Part shown: piece by piece, positions 1 to 11,716 of the stretch | How positions within the stretch are numbered: position 1 is the stretch's first letter | How the letters are laid out: each line of letters starts with the position of its first letter | DNA from: Branchiostoma floridae | Lineage: Eukaryota; Chordata; Leptocardii; Amphioxiformes; Branchiostomatidae | Direction of reading: 5' to 3' | Assembly: GCF_000003815.2 (NCBI RefSeq) | Contig: NC_049989.1 | Coordinates: 13,251,078-13,315,077 of the forward strand | Length of the DNA: 64,000 bases | Program-made: the position numbers and the translations under genes | The notes under the pieces: model-generated | Database searches by the model: none | What the model saw: only the letters and a program-made list of their open reading frames with translations | What the model was told of the DNA's origin: nothing

Positions 1-3000
1 AATCAATTTGATACCATGTGTGGTTACTGAGATATTGACGAAAACAAGAATTTCCTTAATGGCCGCCTTAATTTGCATATTGTGCGAATTGCCCAATGAT
101 GACAGAGTGGCATCATCCAGATTCTGATAGAGCACACCTTAGAGGTATAGAAACAGCAAAAAAACTTTGTATGGACCATATTGCAAGGTTGTCTAAAAAA
201 ATGGGGTTTGGCAACCGGACCTAGTACTGGTAACCCACCCCTAGTCTACATGCCTTTTTCTGTAATATAAGGCATAGTTTTAAATCATAGCCGCCTCGCT
301 CTAATTGAACATTAAGCACTGTCCGTAGATTTTTCATGAAGCATTATTGGTCGCTTTAATTCTAAATGTTCACATTGTAATTGCTATTTCTTATCTTATC
401 CTTACGCATTATTCATAAACTCTTAATGTTGCGCAGTCAAACATCAGATTGCTCAAAAGTCGACAGAATGCCCTATTGTTTTGGTGATTTCAGATTACTG
501 TAAATGCAGAAACTTTTGCGGTGGTTTAATGTTCGCAGTTTTCGCGGTGGCCACTTCACCACAAACTTAAAACCACAGGGAACATTTATCCATTATAGTA
601 AGTGACTACAGTCTATGACGCTACCGCGAAATTAAACCGTCTAACCTTCATCGACATTATTCACCATTAGGCGTAGCCTGGCCATCCTAAATTTACCATA
701 AAGCATTTCCAGGATCCCCCCATATAGACCCTCTCTTAGCACTTCAATTCTCTAAGCACCCTGGTGTCAAGTTCAAGGTAGGTGGGTTTCCATGGTAACT
801 GTCTTGGCCACCTGCAACAGCCTGTTGTCTTCACTCCGGACATGACAGATGGGCAGACCAGTCCAGGTCAGGGTCAAGTTTATTTGTAATGACCTCTACC
901 ATTACTCTGGGGTTACACTGCAGCATGTAAGACAGGTGTTACTGACCCATATACTGTAGAAAGAAAAGAAAGGGCCCAGGGAAATTCTTACAGAGCCCAG
1001 GTGCAGTCCAAATTGATTTAAGCATTTGAAAAATGTAACATGTATACTTTCTTAGGAGTTACAAGCGCAGCTTCCTTCAAGGAAATCAGTTTGTAATCTT
1101 ATGATGTTTACAACTACATGCAACTGAATGTCCATTAGTATGAAAGTTACTTGTGTTATGAATACGAATGCCTAAGAAATGTTTTTGAACTTTTTTCCTA
1201 AAAAAAATGTTTCAACGCCCTTAATATTTACTCCATGTATATGAGTATGCAAATGCAAAGTGTTTTCTTCAGGCCCAGGGAAATTCTTTGCATTGCTTTG
1301 GAAATCGACCAATCACACATTCCATGGCCAATTGAAGTATGAAAATTAGAAATAAAGACATACACATATAAAATTGCACAATTTTCACATACTGACAGCC
1401 AAAATGACGGTCCTATCTGTTAGTTGGATAAATTGCTACAGAAGAATTGTCCAAAATACCATCTCTTCTTTCCTGGGGAAACTTGGTAACTTCAACAGTT
1501 GTTTTTTTTCAGCAAAAATGTGGCCGACAGCTTTTTTACATCTTTTGGACAGGTAGGCCCAGATGGCAGACAGCCACCACTTGACCACATTCCCCAGTCT
1601 CGAGATTAAATCATGACCAAGGACTGGACAGGGACTACTTGCTCACGAGCTTTGACAGATGCACAAGAAATACATCAAATTTCTAAAGTACTTGACACAA
1701 CAGTGTAAGAGGAACATATGGCCTTTGGTCAGGGTCAACTTGAAAGCTTGATTTGACAGGACTGAGACTTTTGGTTTCTTTTTGTAAATTTGCATTGAAT
1801 TTACAACTCTGTTGAGCTAAGACGGCCCAGGCACGCTCGATTTGTGTCCGAGTTCGGGCGCGTGTTCCCTTGTCCAGCCGAATTCGAACGCGTGTTCTAT
1901 GATGTTCCATTACGTAATTCGAACCGAACGCGCGTTCGAACCTGTAGTTATTTGCGACTTTTCAACGTTAACAGGCACCGTAAGGACCCTTTATCCTTGG
2001 TCGGTGTCTGTGCGGTCAAGTTATGACATTACGGCTTAAGTCCCAGCTCAAAATAAGAGTACTGATCTTTTTTGTACTCAAGATTTACCTATTATCCCTT
2101 TCTTATCAAAATTGTCCGCGGCTATTTTGTTTAATCATTTTATGTTTTTGACTATGGTGCATTTTCAACGAAAAATTTTAAAAAATGGTCGTTTCTGATG
2201 TTTTCGGCCCAAAAAAAACAATATAATCCTAATTTAAAACAAAATAGCCGCGGATAAAAATGATAAGTTTAAGGTTGGCTTTCATCCTTTAGAATATCAT
2301 AATTTAAAGTCTTGTTTCCAGCTGGGACTACACTAATGAAATAAACAACACTTTTTTTAACCAAAATGTTTATTTCTAACCCAAAATCCGGCATGTACAA
2401 AAAAGAATCACAAGTATTCAATTTGTTTAAAGTAGTACTAAAACTGTGTGAAGTTTCATCGTAGTGCGACCGAGCAATCAAAAGTTACGATCGATGTATA
2501 GAATACTACTTTATTCCAGGCCATGGGCCGTCTTAAGCCAACAGAGAAATTCAAAATGGGAGTTATTTCCAAATTCATGTATGTACAGGTATTAAGTAGT
2601 TTTGAGTTAGAAATGTTGGTCTTATATTCAGTACTGCCCAAATACAATGTAATTGCATTTTGAAAGAGACAATGAACTTGAAGATTGACCCCTAAACACG
2701 TTCTCTGTATTAGTGGGTAGCCCCATCTGTACCTGGTACACACACTACACACAGTATTATTTCTGTATTTCTGCGAGTCTGTTTTGAAACATGTTGGTCT
2801 TATATTAGCATTGATGATGAAATAATTTTGTTTTGAAAAGTCAATGAACTTGAGGACTGACCCCCTAACATGTCCTCTGTACCATCTGTATCTGATACAC
2901 ACACTCATGTCCCATGATGCACGAGGTGTGGACAGATAAGGGACAGCTCTGTCCTTCAGGGGTCAAGGTCAACAAACTAGTTCCATCCCAGTGAGGTCAA

Positions 3001-3154
3001 GGTTTGCAAGATGTTCCCAGCTTGGAGCACGTCCTATCTCTTAACCTCACAACCCACTTGATCTAAAACCAGTCTCCAATAAATTTGGATAATTATCAAA
3101 GGTGTATAATGTCATAATTACATGACAGTATTACATTGTGCATAGATTCCCATT
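1..3154. other. Non-coding or unresolved sequence downstream of the found NIF3L1 exons
   Basis: The missing NIF3L1 C-terminal exons would be expected here on the minus strand, but no stretch encodes the family's GEMSHH or HSNTERG motifs. A weak candidate near 835-900 (reading ITNKLDPDLDW) is listed under rejected items. The rest is AT-rich with repeat fragments. Confidence 0.4.
505..660. repeat. Copy of a dispersed GCGGTGGTTTAA-type element
   Basis: It contains TTTTGCGGTGGTTTAATG, GCGGTGGCCACTTCACC and CTACCGCGAAATTAAACC. The same ordered motifs recur at 3917-4126 and, more weakly, at 4160-4230, 4900-5053 and 41090-41130. It is probably a MITE family with ends related to GCATTTAC. Confidence 0.55.
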
Positions 3155-3520
3155 TGTTTGTTTGTTTGTTTGTTTGTATTGCATACCATGGGTAAACCTC
3201 CTCATTGCAAATAACACTTCAGCTAGATTTGTACTGTAAAGTACAAGCTGCATATCCAAGCAGATCATCTTGATAAGTGTGGTGGGTTATTTTAGTCGCT
3301 CCCTTCAAACACAGGACCTCCTTTAACATACTATCTGAGGGGCCTTCCTAAGCCAAAGCTAGGTACACTTACACCTGAGTCAAATGAGGAAATTGGTGAC
3401 CAGCATGTACATTTGTAAGTGCCTTTCCCAAGGGCACTGAGGGCCTGTCAGGGATTAAGTACCTCCAGGTTCTGAGTCAAAACCCTAACCACATGGCCAC
3501 TGTGCCATTTACCCGGCAAC
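3155..3520 (-). mobile_element. tRNA-derived SINE with (TTTG)n tail
   Basis: Read on the minus strand it starts with an A-box-like TGGCACAGTGGCCATGTGG and a degenerate B box, continues through a body shared with 26140-26410 and 56520-56770, and ends in (CAAA)n. The tail appears at 3158-3180 as repeated TTTG. It lies between the 3' part of NIF3L1 and the window start. Confidence 0.65.
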
Positions 3521-3718
3521 TACCAGGTTCAACTATCTACAGTGAGTAGTAGGGTGGACAATATTTTTGTCATATATTCATAGTGATACAATTCTTAACT
3601 TTTTAATTCTATCTTTGCCAAGAAAGTTTTTTTCATTTTTTATTTTATTTTCATGTTTTGACTGGTCATTATGACTATGAGAATCAGTCCTTAATTTTCT
3701 GTCCCCGTCAAACCTCAC

Positions 3719-6700
3719 CTTCCATGGTCCTGCCCTCCCCCATGGCCAGCCTGACATAGTTCAGTCCCAGATGAGTCTTGACCCTGGATAGCAGGGCTGA
3801 CAGTGTGACAGGGTCGGCCAAGGTCACCAGCCGTCCCATTCCTGCACCTGGGAGGGGGGGCTGGAAAATATGAACTTCACAGTTCATTCAAATACACTCA
3901 CACACACTCACTATCTGGTAAATGCATTTAGTTCGCTGGGATTTAATTTCATGGTAGCGAGAAAAGGGACTTTTCGTGGTGGTTTTAAGTTCGCGGTAGC
4001 ACCATGCACTGGTAGTAGTCTCTTACTGCCATGGAAAAATGTTTGTGGTGGATTTAAGTTTGCGGTGAAGCGGCCAGCGCACAAACCGCGAACATTAAGC
4101 CACCGAGAAAGTTTCTGCATTTACAGTACCTGTTGACTACACCTAAAGTGTAAATTTGTTTCGTTTACTGTGGTTTTATTTCATGATGGGAGGGAAAGGA
4201 TGTTTTCACAGTGGTTTGAATTTGCGGCTGAAACATTTGATGTGTAATAGAGCACTAATACATTCATAATACATATTTTTGTGTTGCAGTGAACTTGCAG
4301 TGCTGAGGACAACGAGTACAGGCCACCTCAAAAACTGCTAAAGTAATAGTGATAGAAGAAAGTGACCGATACTTTAATGAAAAAAAGTATTTGACAATAT
4401 GTTTGTAGAATTGTAATGATAGTTCACCTTTATCCGAGGGTGACCTATATCCGCTGTTTGTAAAAAAAAAGCGTATTTAGGGATATGAAGTCGACAGACG
4501 GTGGTTTCAAATCGGAGCATTTTGAAAATATTGCAAATTTGAAACCACAGTAGGCAGACTCAATACTCCAAGACAACGGATAAAGGTCACCCCGCGGATA
4601 AAGGTAAACTAGCATTATCACATTGAAAGAAATTTAGTAGACTTGACATGAAAAAAACACATGTAACGGTACGATGAAACATGAGTTAAGGGACTCTTCT
4701 AAGTACCTTTTCTAGTTTCACCACTTGAAGACTTGTGCCAGCCTTGTCTCCAAGAGTTTGATTGACACAGTCGACGGCCTGTACCAATGCATGCTGGGAA
4801 CACCTTACGTTGATCCTGGTGCAGTCGCCACTACTACTGACAGAAAACACATCAAAAGTCAATGCAAAAGGGGAAATGTTTGCAGGTATTTAATTTTTTG
4901 GATAGGGTACAATGGATTTTGCTGGTGGTTTTACATTTGCAATTGAAACAAGGGTGTAGGTGGGTTTTCATTTATGTTCTCGGCAAAGGCGTCATTGCAA
5001 AAAATTCAAACATAAAGCCACAGTGACGGCAAATATTTCCGCTTTTACAGTATCCTTAAGTTTGTTTCTTCAAGGCTTTTTACTTCAGATACAACACTTT
5101 CCAGTTCCTTTTTGAACTCTTGCAAATTAAAACTGCTGGTCCAATCCAGTGCGGACTAGTTCTGAACAATTTTTACCGGGGCAGAAATGAAATTTGTGAT
5201 TTTTTTTAATTTTGATCGAGGGGCTTACTCAAGGTACATTTAATTTAGGGGGTCCCTGGTAGCAAAATCCAAGTTTGAAGAAAAATTATAAACGTACTGT
5301 CTAAAATAGGCACATACAGCTACTGGAATTTGAGGCCCATAGTTACTTTGAGAAAGGAGAGGCTGTAAAATTTTGTCAGCACGAGGTGTGGCCATCAATT
5401 TGAAATTTTTTTTTTTTTTTTAATCGGATGTAAAAATAGGGTCAGGCAATCCAAGAAACAACAAATAGAATTGGCGTGGCCTAACCACAAACCCAGTACA
5501 GATGGTCTCATTACACAATTAGATCGCCCCATTGAATTCAATGCTTTAACACACAACTTCTATGTCCGCAAATCCAATTAAAACACAGTCTATTTGGAGA
5601 TGTTTTGCTTTCTATTGTAAGCACACACGTTTGTTAGACAATAAAAAAATTTTCACCCAAATCTAGCCGACGCAACAATTTCTATCACATTTCAAAATGC
5701 ACCTAGCTGCTATCCGCTACAGGTCGTCTTCAATACCCGGAGCACTCAGTACAAATAAACGTAAACGTCCGAGGATCGATTGGGTCACAAAACTTTCGTG
5801 CATGATCAGGCCAGTAATACACAAGCTTTCATCTAAATTCCTTTTCATATCAGTTATGGTTTATTAATGGGAATTTATGGTCCACCAAAAACAACGCTTT
5901 GCGGGCCAGATAATTTTTTCGCCCGGATTCCTTTAGACTCTACACTTCGAGTAATACAGGAATGAGACCAGAAGACAGACCCTGTGGTTACATCCTGTGT
6001 GGTGACATGTCCCTGCTGTAAGGCTGTAAGTTTCCCCTGCAGGGTGAGGGCAGATGACTTGTCAGCTAACACCTCCAGTAAGAACACATGGCCCTGGGGA
6101 TGTGGCTGTAATGATGCCTCCAGAGGAGATACCTGTCCAACACCTGGAAGAATTCAATATCATTCAAACTTTATTAGGTACAACTAGTGGTGCGTACCTA
6201 TAGCCCAGACTTGGAATTGGACCTAAGAATGTTTAGGTCCAACTCCAAGTCCAAAAAAAATTTACCTAAATGTCCGGAGCCAAGTTCGGACTTGAAAAAA
6301 CTTACCTGTCACTTGTATTCCCTTTTTTTGTTCTAAACCATCTAAAACCTTCCATAGACAGTGAAATTTGCATCGGAAAAAGACAAAAAATCATTTCATG
6401 TTTACACTTGCTTGATATAATTTGCATGTATTTTTCACATTACATTTCAATTCATGCTAACATGCAATTTTATATGCACCATCCCCCTAAAAAAAAATTT
6501 CTAGTGCACATAATAATTGCAATGAAGGGTTCAGGTCCGGACTTAAAGTCCGGACCTGAACCTGAACTGCTGGACCTGAATCTGGACCTGAATCTGAATA
6601 TGAGTTTAGGTACACACCACTAGGTACAACATTGATTTGTTTGTTTGTTTGTTTGTAAACAGGCTAAGGCAAACTGCCCCTCAAGAGACCAACAAAATGT

Positions 6701-8448
6701 GGTCTATGTTAACAGGTGGCCATTATAGACAGGATTCTTTCCTTTCAAAATTCTTGACTGAAGAAGCATTAAAATACTTGGATCAATGGGATAAAATTAT
6801 CATCACAAAAGGATCACTAAAAGGTGGTCCCCTGTACAGGTTTGACGGCAGAATGGGTTTTGAAATTTCCATTCTGTATGTATGTACTTGTTGAACAAGT
6901 TGTTCTGAGGAAAGTAACAATGTGCTATTTGTGTATTCTGAGAAAATTGAGGATCTGGCTATTCAAAGTCCTTTATAGTAATGTTATCAAGGAAGTTAAA
7001 GAAAGAAACAACCTTGATGTATCTAATTTCAACTCAATGAAGGTTTCACCAGGTGCATGATGGTGAAAGGAGTATTTCCAGCCAAGAGGCACAAAAGTGC
7101 CCTCTAGTGCACTGTGCCAGTACTGCATATAGTCACTTACCATTATATAGAATACCCCTTATTACTAGTACTCTAAAAAGGCCAAATTTACAGGAAGAAA
7201 ATAGCTGAACGTACAACCAAGTATTACTTCCTTGGTACAACATTGGCGTATGACAAGGCGGTATGTCAGTGGTCATATGAAGCCTTTCATTGATAAAGCA
7301 ACAAAATGGGTTGTACATCGTGGTCATAAGTCCAGCGATTTTCCTGCTGCAAATCTGGCTAAAATCTTTTGCAAATATCCAATAGATTTGCCCTAAAGTG
7401 CAAGAATAACATTGTTATACAGTCGTTGACCGTTCCAACATTGCATGAATGATGCACAGTGACAATTGAACTGTGGGTAATATGTCAAAGGTAAAGGCCC
7501 CTGATGACTTGAAGACAGTTCTCGTCTCAACCACTGTCTCGATTTTTCCTAACAATTCAGACCTCTTTTGTTCATTTCTCAGGGGTCTTTACCTTTGACG
7601 TACAATTCATGCCCCTACGCATGCGTAATCGGAATGGTGTTCAAAACAATATAGCATGTGGGGAAGGACAACCTCAAGCCAACCGTTCACACTTATGCCA
7701 CATCTTCAGAAAAGACAATTTGAGCCCATAACACTGAGGAAGCCACACGGCAAAACATGTTTGTTGTGTGTTGGTTCCAATAAAGTTCCTATACGGGGAA
7801 CATGCGGCTCCAGCGACTTTTCTGAAGATGTGGCGTAAGTGTGAACGGTTGGCTTGAGGTTGTCCTTCTTCACATACTCTACGGAATGGTGAACAATGTT
7901 ATTATTTTCAATCTTCGAAAGAAAACCATCTTAGCATTTTTACCTAACCCAGATGCCAGCCAGTCGTTTACGCCTCCCTTCACAGCATCGTACGCGGTGT
8001 GCGAAGAGTACACAGCAATACGGTTCTCCAGACACCTCACTGCGATCCTCTCCTTCCAACTTCTCTGCGTCAGCCTCTTCAGGGGCACGAAGATCGGAGG
8101 ATGGTACGACAGGATAAAGTTCGCCTTCTTGTCAACAGCTTCTGCAAGAACGCCCTCTGTCAGATCGTTCGTGAGGAGCATCCGTGAGACCTCGTGAGGA
8201 GGGGACGGTTCTACCAAGAGGCCAACGTTATCCCAGCTCTCAGCTAGACTCGGAGGAGCAAAACCGTTCAGCACGGTCACAACTTTCACTAAGTCCGCCA
8301 TTTTGGTTGACACGGTTGTAGAGAGAGTCTTTGCACTGAAATGCTGTGGTTGGCAGTGTTTAGATAGAGTATTTTTAAAGAAGGAACTGAATGATTTGCA
8401 ACAAACTGTTCTACCAAGTGAGTTCCTCCATAGCATCCTCCTCCACAT
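3719..8448 (-). CDS. NIF3L1: NIF3-like protein 1, N-terminal and central exons (partial)
   Basis: Four minus-strand exons are supported: 7944-8448, 5981-6143, 4707-4836 and 3719-3860. Their phases agree (1, 2, 0, 1) and give about 313 residues. Exon 1 carries the family signature AESWDNVGLLVEPSPPH, then LTNDLTE, ILSYHPPIF and the HTAYDA motif. NIF3/YbgI proteins are known to bind two metals through such His/Asp/Glu residues. Exon 3 encodes TRINVRCSQHALVQAV and exon 4 encodes GMGRLVTL followed by VRLAMGEGRT, both matching the animal protein. Two starts are possible: ATG at 8448 gives an Arg/Ser-rich leader that could target mitochondria, and ATG at 8301 begins at MADLVK, close to the core domain. 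The exons for the C-terminal metal-binding end (the usual GEMSHH and HSNTERG motifs) were not found in 1-3718, so they are diverged, missing or outside. The gene lies head to head with SIRT4. The exon 2 donor (GTCTGT) is weak and was chosen by phase and alignment. Confidence 0.88.
3917..4126. repeat. Best copy of the GCGG-type MITE-like element
   Basis: About 210 bp running from GGTAAATGCATTTAG to TTTCTGCATTTACAG, so GTAAATGC/GCATTTAC act as short inverted ends. The interior alternates TTCGCGGTAG and TGGTTTTAAG motifs. It sits just upstream (minus strand) of NIF3L1 exon 4. Confidence 0.6.
4900..5053. repeat. Diverged copy of the GCGG-type element
   Basis: The motifs TGCTGGTGGTTTTACATTTG and AAAGCCACAGTGACGG and the end CTTTTACAGTA resemble the element at 3917-4126, at lower identity. 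Confidence 0.4.
6185..6622. mobile_element. hAT-type MITE in NIF3L1 intron 1
   Basis: 438 bp beginning TAGTGGTGCGTACCT and ending AGGTACACACCACTA, flanked by a perfect 8-bp duplication GGTACAAC (6177-6184 and 6623-6630). The interior has repeated GGACCTGAA and AGGTCCGGAC motifs. The 8-bp duplication and TAGNGGTG ends are characteristic of the hAT superfamily. It lies 42 bases upstream of NIF3L1 exon 2 on the minus strand. Confidence 0.9.
7663..7868. repeat. Long inverted repeat in NIF3L1 intron 1 (MITE-like)
   Basis: The arms at 7663-7714 and 7817-7868 are 52 bp each and match at 51 of 52 positions. They surround a 102-bp loop that is not palindromic. The structure lies about 75 bases past the NIF3L1 exon 1 donor. 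Near-perfect arms suggest recent origin as a small foldback element. A transcript of this intron would form a strong hairpin. I see no clear target duplication at the ends. Confidence 0.85.
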
Positions 8449-8499
8449 GCTCTCATATATGAACTCTGACCTCAATAGCAGACGACATAGAATTTACTC

Positions 8500-8677
8500 A
8501 CATCGTTCGCCATTGGTCCGGACTGACCAATCAGAGAAGACTTCACATAAGTAACCAAGATGGCGCTGTCGTCTTACTTCCGGGTTGTCCTTCTTGCATA
8601 AGAAGGACAATTTTCGTCTTTATGTAACGATTGAGTGTAACTTTTGAGTTCATTTTTACGTTTTTAAGATTCTAGAC
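8500..8677. promoter_or_regulatory. Bidirectional promoter between NIF3L1 and SIRT4
   Basis: The two divergent starts (8448 or 8301 on minus, 8678 on plus) leave only a short shared region. It holds CCAAT motifs in both orientations (ATTGG at 8512-8516, CCAAT at 8527-8531), an AAGATGGCG YY1-type motif at 8557-8565 and a perfect ETS/GABP site ACTTCCGG at 8576-8583. No TATA box is evident. This set is typical of ubiquitously expressed housekeeping and mitochondrial genes. Transcription start sites are not visible from sequence. Confidence 0.75.
8585..8610. repeat. Perfect short inverted repeat in the shared promoter
   Basis: Two 11-bp arms (TTGTCCTTCTT and its exact complement) are separated by GCAT, immediately downstream of the ETS site. 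The core GAAGGACAA also forms the outer tip of the larger inverted repeat at 7663-7868, so this may be a remnant of the same element rather than a regulatory palindrome. Confidence 0.8.
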
Positions 8678-10053
8678 ATGCAGAGTGTAGAAGCAGCGAA
8701 TATGTTGTTCCGATCTCTCCGACTTTTGAGAGAAACGCCGATCCAAATCATGCCGGTACGTCTTCAGTCAAACGCCACAACAAGGGTCAACACAACTGCA
8801 AATTTTCACTTCGTACCAGTAAGCGATCCCGCCGACTTACAAGACGTAGAGGAGCTTCAAGACTTCGTGAGTACGTCTAAGAGGCTTTTTGTCATCACCG
8901 GAGCCGGTATATCCACTGAGTCGGGGATTCCAGACTATCGATCGGAGGGGGTTGGTCTGTACGCCCGGAGTGACAACCGTCCTGTCCAGTATGCAGACTT
9001 CCTCAAAAGCGGTGCCATACGGCAGCGGTACTGGGCTCGGAACTACGTCGGGTGGCCCAAGTTTTCCTCCTTCTCGCCTAACATTTCTCACGAGACGCTG
9101 AGCGGCTGGGAAGCGGTCGGTAAGTTGCACTGGTTGGTCACACAGAACGTTGACTCTCTTCACATCAAAGCTGGGAGTAGGAAAGTCACGGAGCTTCACG
9201 GGAGCGCTGCTCGGGTGATGTGTCTATCCTGCCCGTCTGTCATACCTCGTACCGACATGCAGACACGGATCAAACATCTAAACCCACTATGGCACGCGGA
9301 GTCCCAGGAAATGGCGCCGGACGCAGACGTGTTTTTAGCGCCGGAACAGATCGCAGGTTTCAGGGTGCCAGAGTGCGAGAAGTGTGGAGGGATTTTGAAG
9401 CCACAGATCGTGTTTTTCGGAGACAACGTCCCCAAGCCGACCGTACAGTACGTGCACAAGATGTTAGAAGAATCAGATGCCATGCTAGTGGCGGGATCTT
9501 CTCTTCAGGTAAAACGGGTGGGAGTCGGTGATAACTGTGAAGTCTCGGTTTGTTTGACCTACTAGTACGTTGTGTAGTCCGTGTCCCAGCGCCCCATGCG
9601 GATTTACTTATTACTGCAACACTATGCAGTAGTCTTGTCCTTAGTGCTGAAATGTGCTCAAATCACAAGTTCAGTGTCTAAGCGATGTAATGCATTTATT
9701 GTTCCCAAGAACACAGCCTGAAAGTGCTTTATGTTGAGATTTGTGTTAACAAAAATGTGTGGGTTTATTTTCGTTCTATTTCATTCATACCTCTCTACTG
9801 ACTTCATGATTATAAAGACCCTTTCACCTTGTTCTTTTCCTCCTTCTGTTCTCTTTTAGTTTTAAGATAGAGCTTACCACTCTGTTTTGTTGTTGCCTTC
9901 CAGGTATACTCAGCCTACAGGTTTGTATCTGCTGCGCGTGACCAGAAGAAACCAATCGCTGTCCTGAACATCGGGCCGACTCGTGGGGACAAGCTGGCTG
10001 ACCTCAAGGTCAGCGCTCGATGTGGAGATGTGCTACCTCAGATTCACCTATGA
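8678..10053 (+). CDS. SIRT4: Mitochondrial sirtuin SIRT4
   Basis: Two exons, 8678-9508 and 9904-10053, join in phase 0 across a GT-AG intron to give 326 residues; human SIRT4 has 314. After a basic leader that fits mitochondrial import come the NAD-binding motifs [19 protein letters not shown] (residues about 72-90), then TQNVDSLH, the catalytic LHGS histidine, two zinc-binding CxxC pairs (CLSC and CEKC), [12 protein letters not shown] and [14 protein letters not shown]. The C terminus [16 protein letters not shown] followed by RCGDVLPQ is typical of the class. SIRT4 enzymes are NAD-dependent lipoamidases, deacylases and ADP-ribosyltransferases of the mitochondrial matrix that restrain pyruvate and glutamate oxidation. 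An open reading frame continues into the intron to 9565, but that extension is not conserved. The start is an in-frame ATG just after the shared promoter. AATAAA signals follow at 10546 and 10947. Confidence 0.96.
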
Positions 10054-10370
10054 CCCCTGACCTGAAGGTCTGCAAACGGTGTGATGTACTGCCCCAGATT
10101 CACCTATTACCCCTGACCTCAAGGTCAGCACAGTGTGGATAGGTGCTGCCCCAAATTCACCTATAACCCCTAACCTCAAGAGACTTGCTGCTGCTGACTC
10201 ACCTATGACTCCTAACCTCAAGAGACTTGCTGCTAGAGACTCACCTATGACCCCTAACCTCATCTTCAGCACAGTGTGGATACATACTGCAGCCGATTCA
10301 CCTATGACCCTAGCATTAAGGTCAACACCCAGTGTAGAGACATGCTGCCCCAGAGGCACCCATGACCCAT
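10002..10370 (+). repeat. Degenerate tandem copies of the SIRT4 3' coding end
   Basis: The last coding segment of SIRT4 (from the DLKV codons through the stop, with the shared core CACCTATGACCCCT) is repeated downstream about six more times as diverged units of roughly 42-60 bp. Successive copies begin near 10058, 10117, 10172, 10214, 10257 and 10313. Only the first unit is read as protein. It matches the conserved sirtuin C terminus, so it is the source and the others lie in the 3' untranslated region. Confidence 0.8.
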
Positions 10371-10545
10371 AAACTATCTAGCCTGGGTGTCCATCCTAGT
10401 TGCCAGTAGTATACTGGGGCTCCAGTACGCCCTCCTTACCAAGCCTGGTAAACTAACTAGAATTTCACCCAGTCTATGAGCTGACATGCTTACCATACAG
10501 ATTTGAAACTGTCAGACACTGCAATAACAGAGATGAATTTATGTG

Positions 10546-10551
10546 AATAAA
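10546..10551 (+). terminator. Candidate SIRT4 polyadenylation signal (proximal)
   Basis: AATAAA about 490 bases after the SIRT4 stop codon, followed by AT-rich sequence. A second AATAAA lies at 10947-10952 and may be used alternatively. The use of either is inferred. Confidence 0.5.
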
Positions 10552-10946
10552 GCAGTAACAAATTCAAACTTTGATATTGTAGTTTTGTCCTGATTACATC
10601 TTTTACTTTAGGTGCTGTATTTGATTGTAATTTTTTTTTCATTTGAAATTATGAATATTTTACAACAGTTGTCCTAGTTATGGATATTATTTTGGTATGT
10701 CATAGGATTGTTGTGGCAATCTGTGTATGTGTAAGACTTCTCTAAGTAAAATTTGTATAATTTATGAAAACAACAACTTATCATGTAGTCAAACCTATGC
10801 ATAACTGGATCAACAACCAGTACACTATACAATCACAACCAACATAGCATGTCGATGACCATCGGTTACCTTCCTCGTGGCAATAACGACTGGTTCTGAT
10901 AGGTGTCGCTGTTTACAATGTTGTCATGTATAGACTATTGACTGTG

Positions 10947-10952
10947 AATAAA
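10947..10952 (+). terminator. Candidate SIRT4 polyadenylation signal (distal)
   Basis: AATAAA in the context GTGAATAAAGAACC about 890 bases after the SIRT4 stop. No other gene on the plus strand is near. Confidence 0.4.
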
Positions 10953-11716
10953 GAACCTTATTATCCAGTGGTTTTCTAACCTAATTAAATTATTCATGGA
11001 TATACAAACCTCAGAGGTATTGTCAAGAGTGCAACACAGTACTCAGGGATCAATTAAAGTTACTAAATGCATGTCACGTGTCCTTGTTTTCTGACTCAAA
11101 TGGATAAGTGTCAAGTGCATTATTGACATAAGAACATGATAGAATGTGGTCTACATCAAGACGAATTTTAGTTATAACTTGTTAAGTTATACACACAGTT
11201 AATGGTTATCTTATATTTACTTTTCTCTATAGTTTAAAATCATATATACAGATGACACTGGCCTGGATGCATGTAGCTGACAAATATGAATATGCAATAA
11301 GGCCATGTTGATTTAAATATATGTTTGACATATCCTCCGGGAACACAAAGCTGCTCTGATCTTGCGCATGAAAAGGTTGGCAAACAAATTGCGTTCATGA
11401 GATCTAAGTGGTCAGGAAGGTTGAACAAAAGACTAAACACACAGCAGAGTATGGTATACCGAAAAAAAGATTGTTCGCAATTTCACAGCTTTGACTTTGG
11501 GACTGACTTTGGCATTCCACAACATTAGTAGCCGTTTTCCGATATTTTAGCTATAAAACCCTACAGCATTAAGTTGCTCATTTTGCAGCTGGTTTGTGTG
11601 ATTTTCAGCATGGTTGAAAACTATTTTTTTTTTGGAAACAGACAAATACTGATACCCGCGGATCCACATACTACTAATCAAATCAGCATGGCCTAATTAT
11701 TCTATTGATGAAACAT

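Larger units (their letters stand above)
10371..11716. other. Intergenic, between convergent SIRT4 and Kelch genes
   Basis: AT-rich sequence with no convincing coding region. It should contain the 3' ends of SIRT4 (plus) and the Kelch gene (minus). Short open frames here show no protein-like composition. Confidence 0.6.

Noticed and set aside
835-900. Minus-strand frame reading CNPRVMVEVITNKLDPDLDW as a terminal NIF3L1 exon
   Set aside because: It resembles the family's last residues only loosely, the acceptor is weak, and the exons that should precede it are not found.
6270-7060. Short plus-strand frames in 6.2-7.1 kb
   Set aside because: They cover the hAT MITE and adjoining intron with no conserved domain or splice structure.
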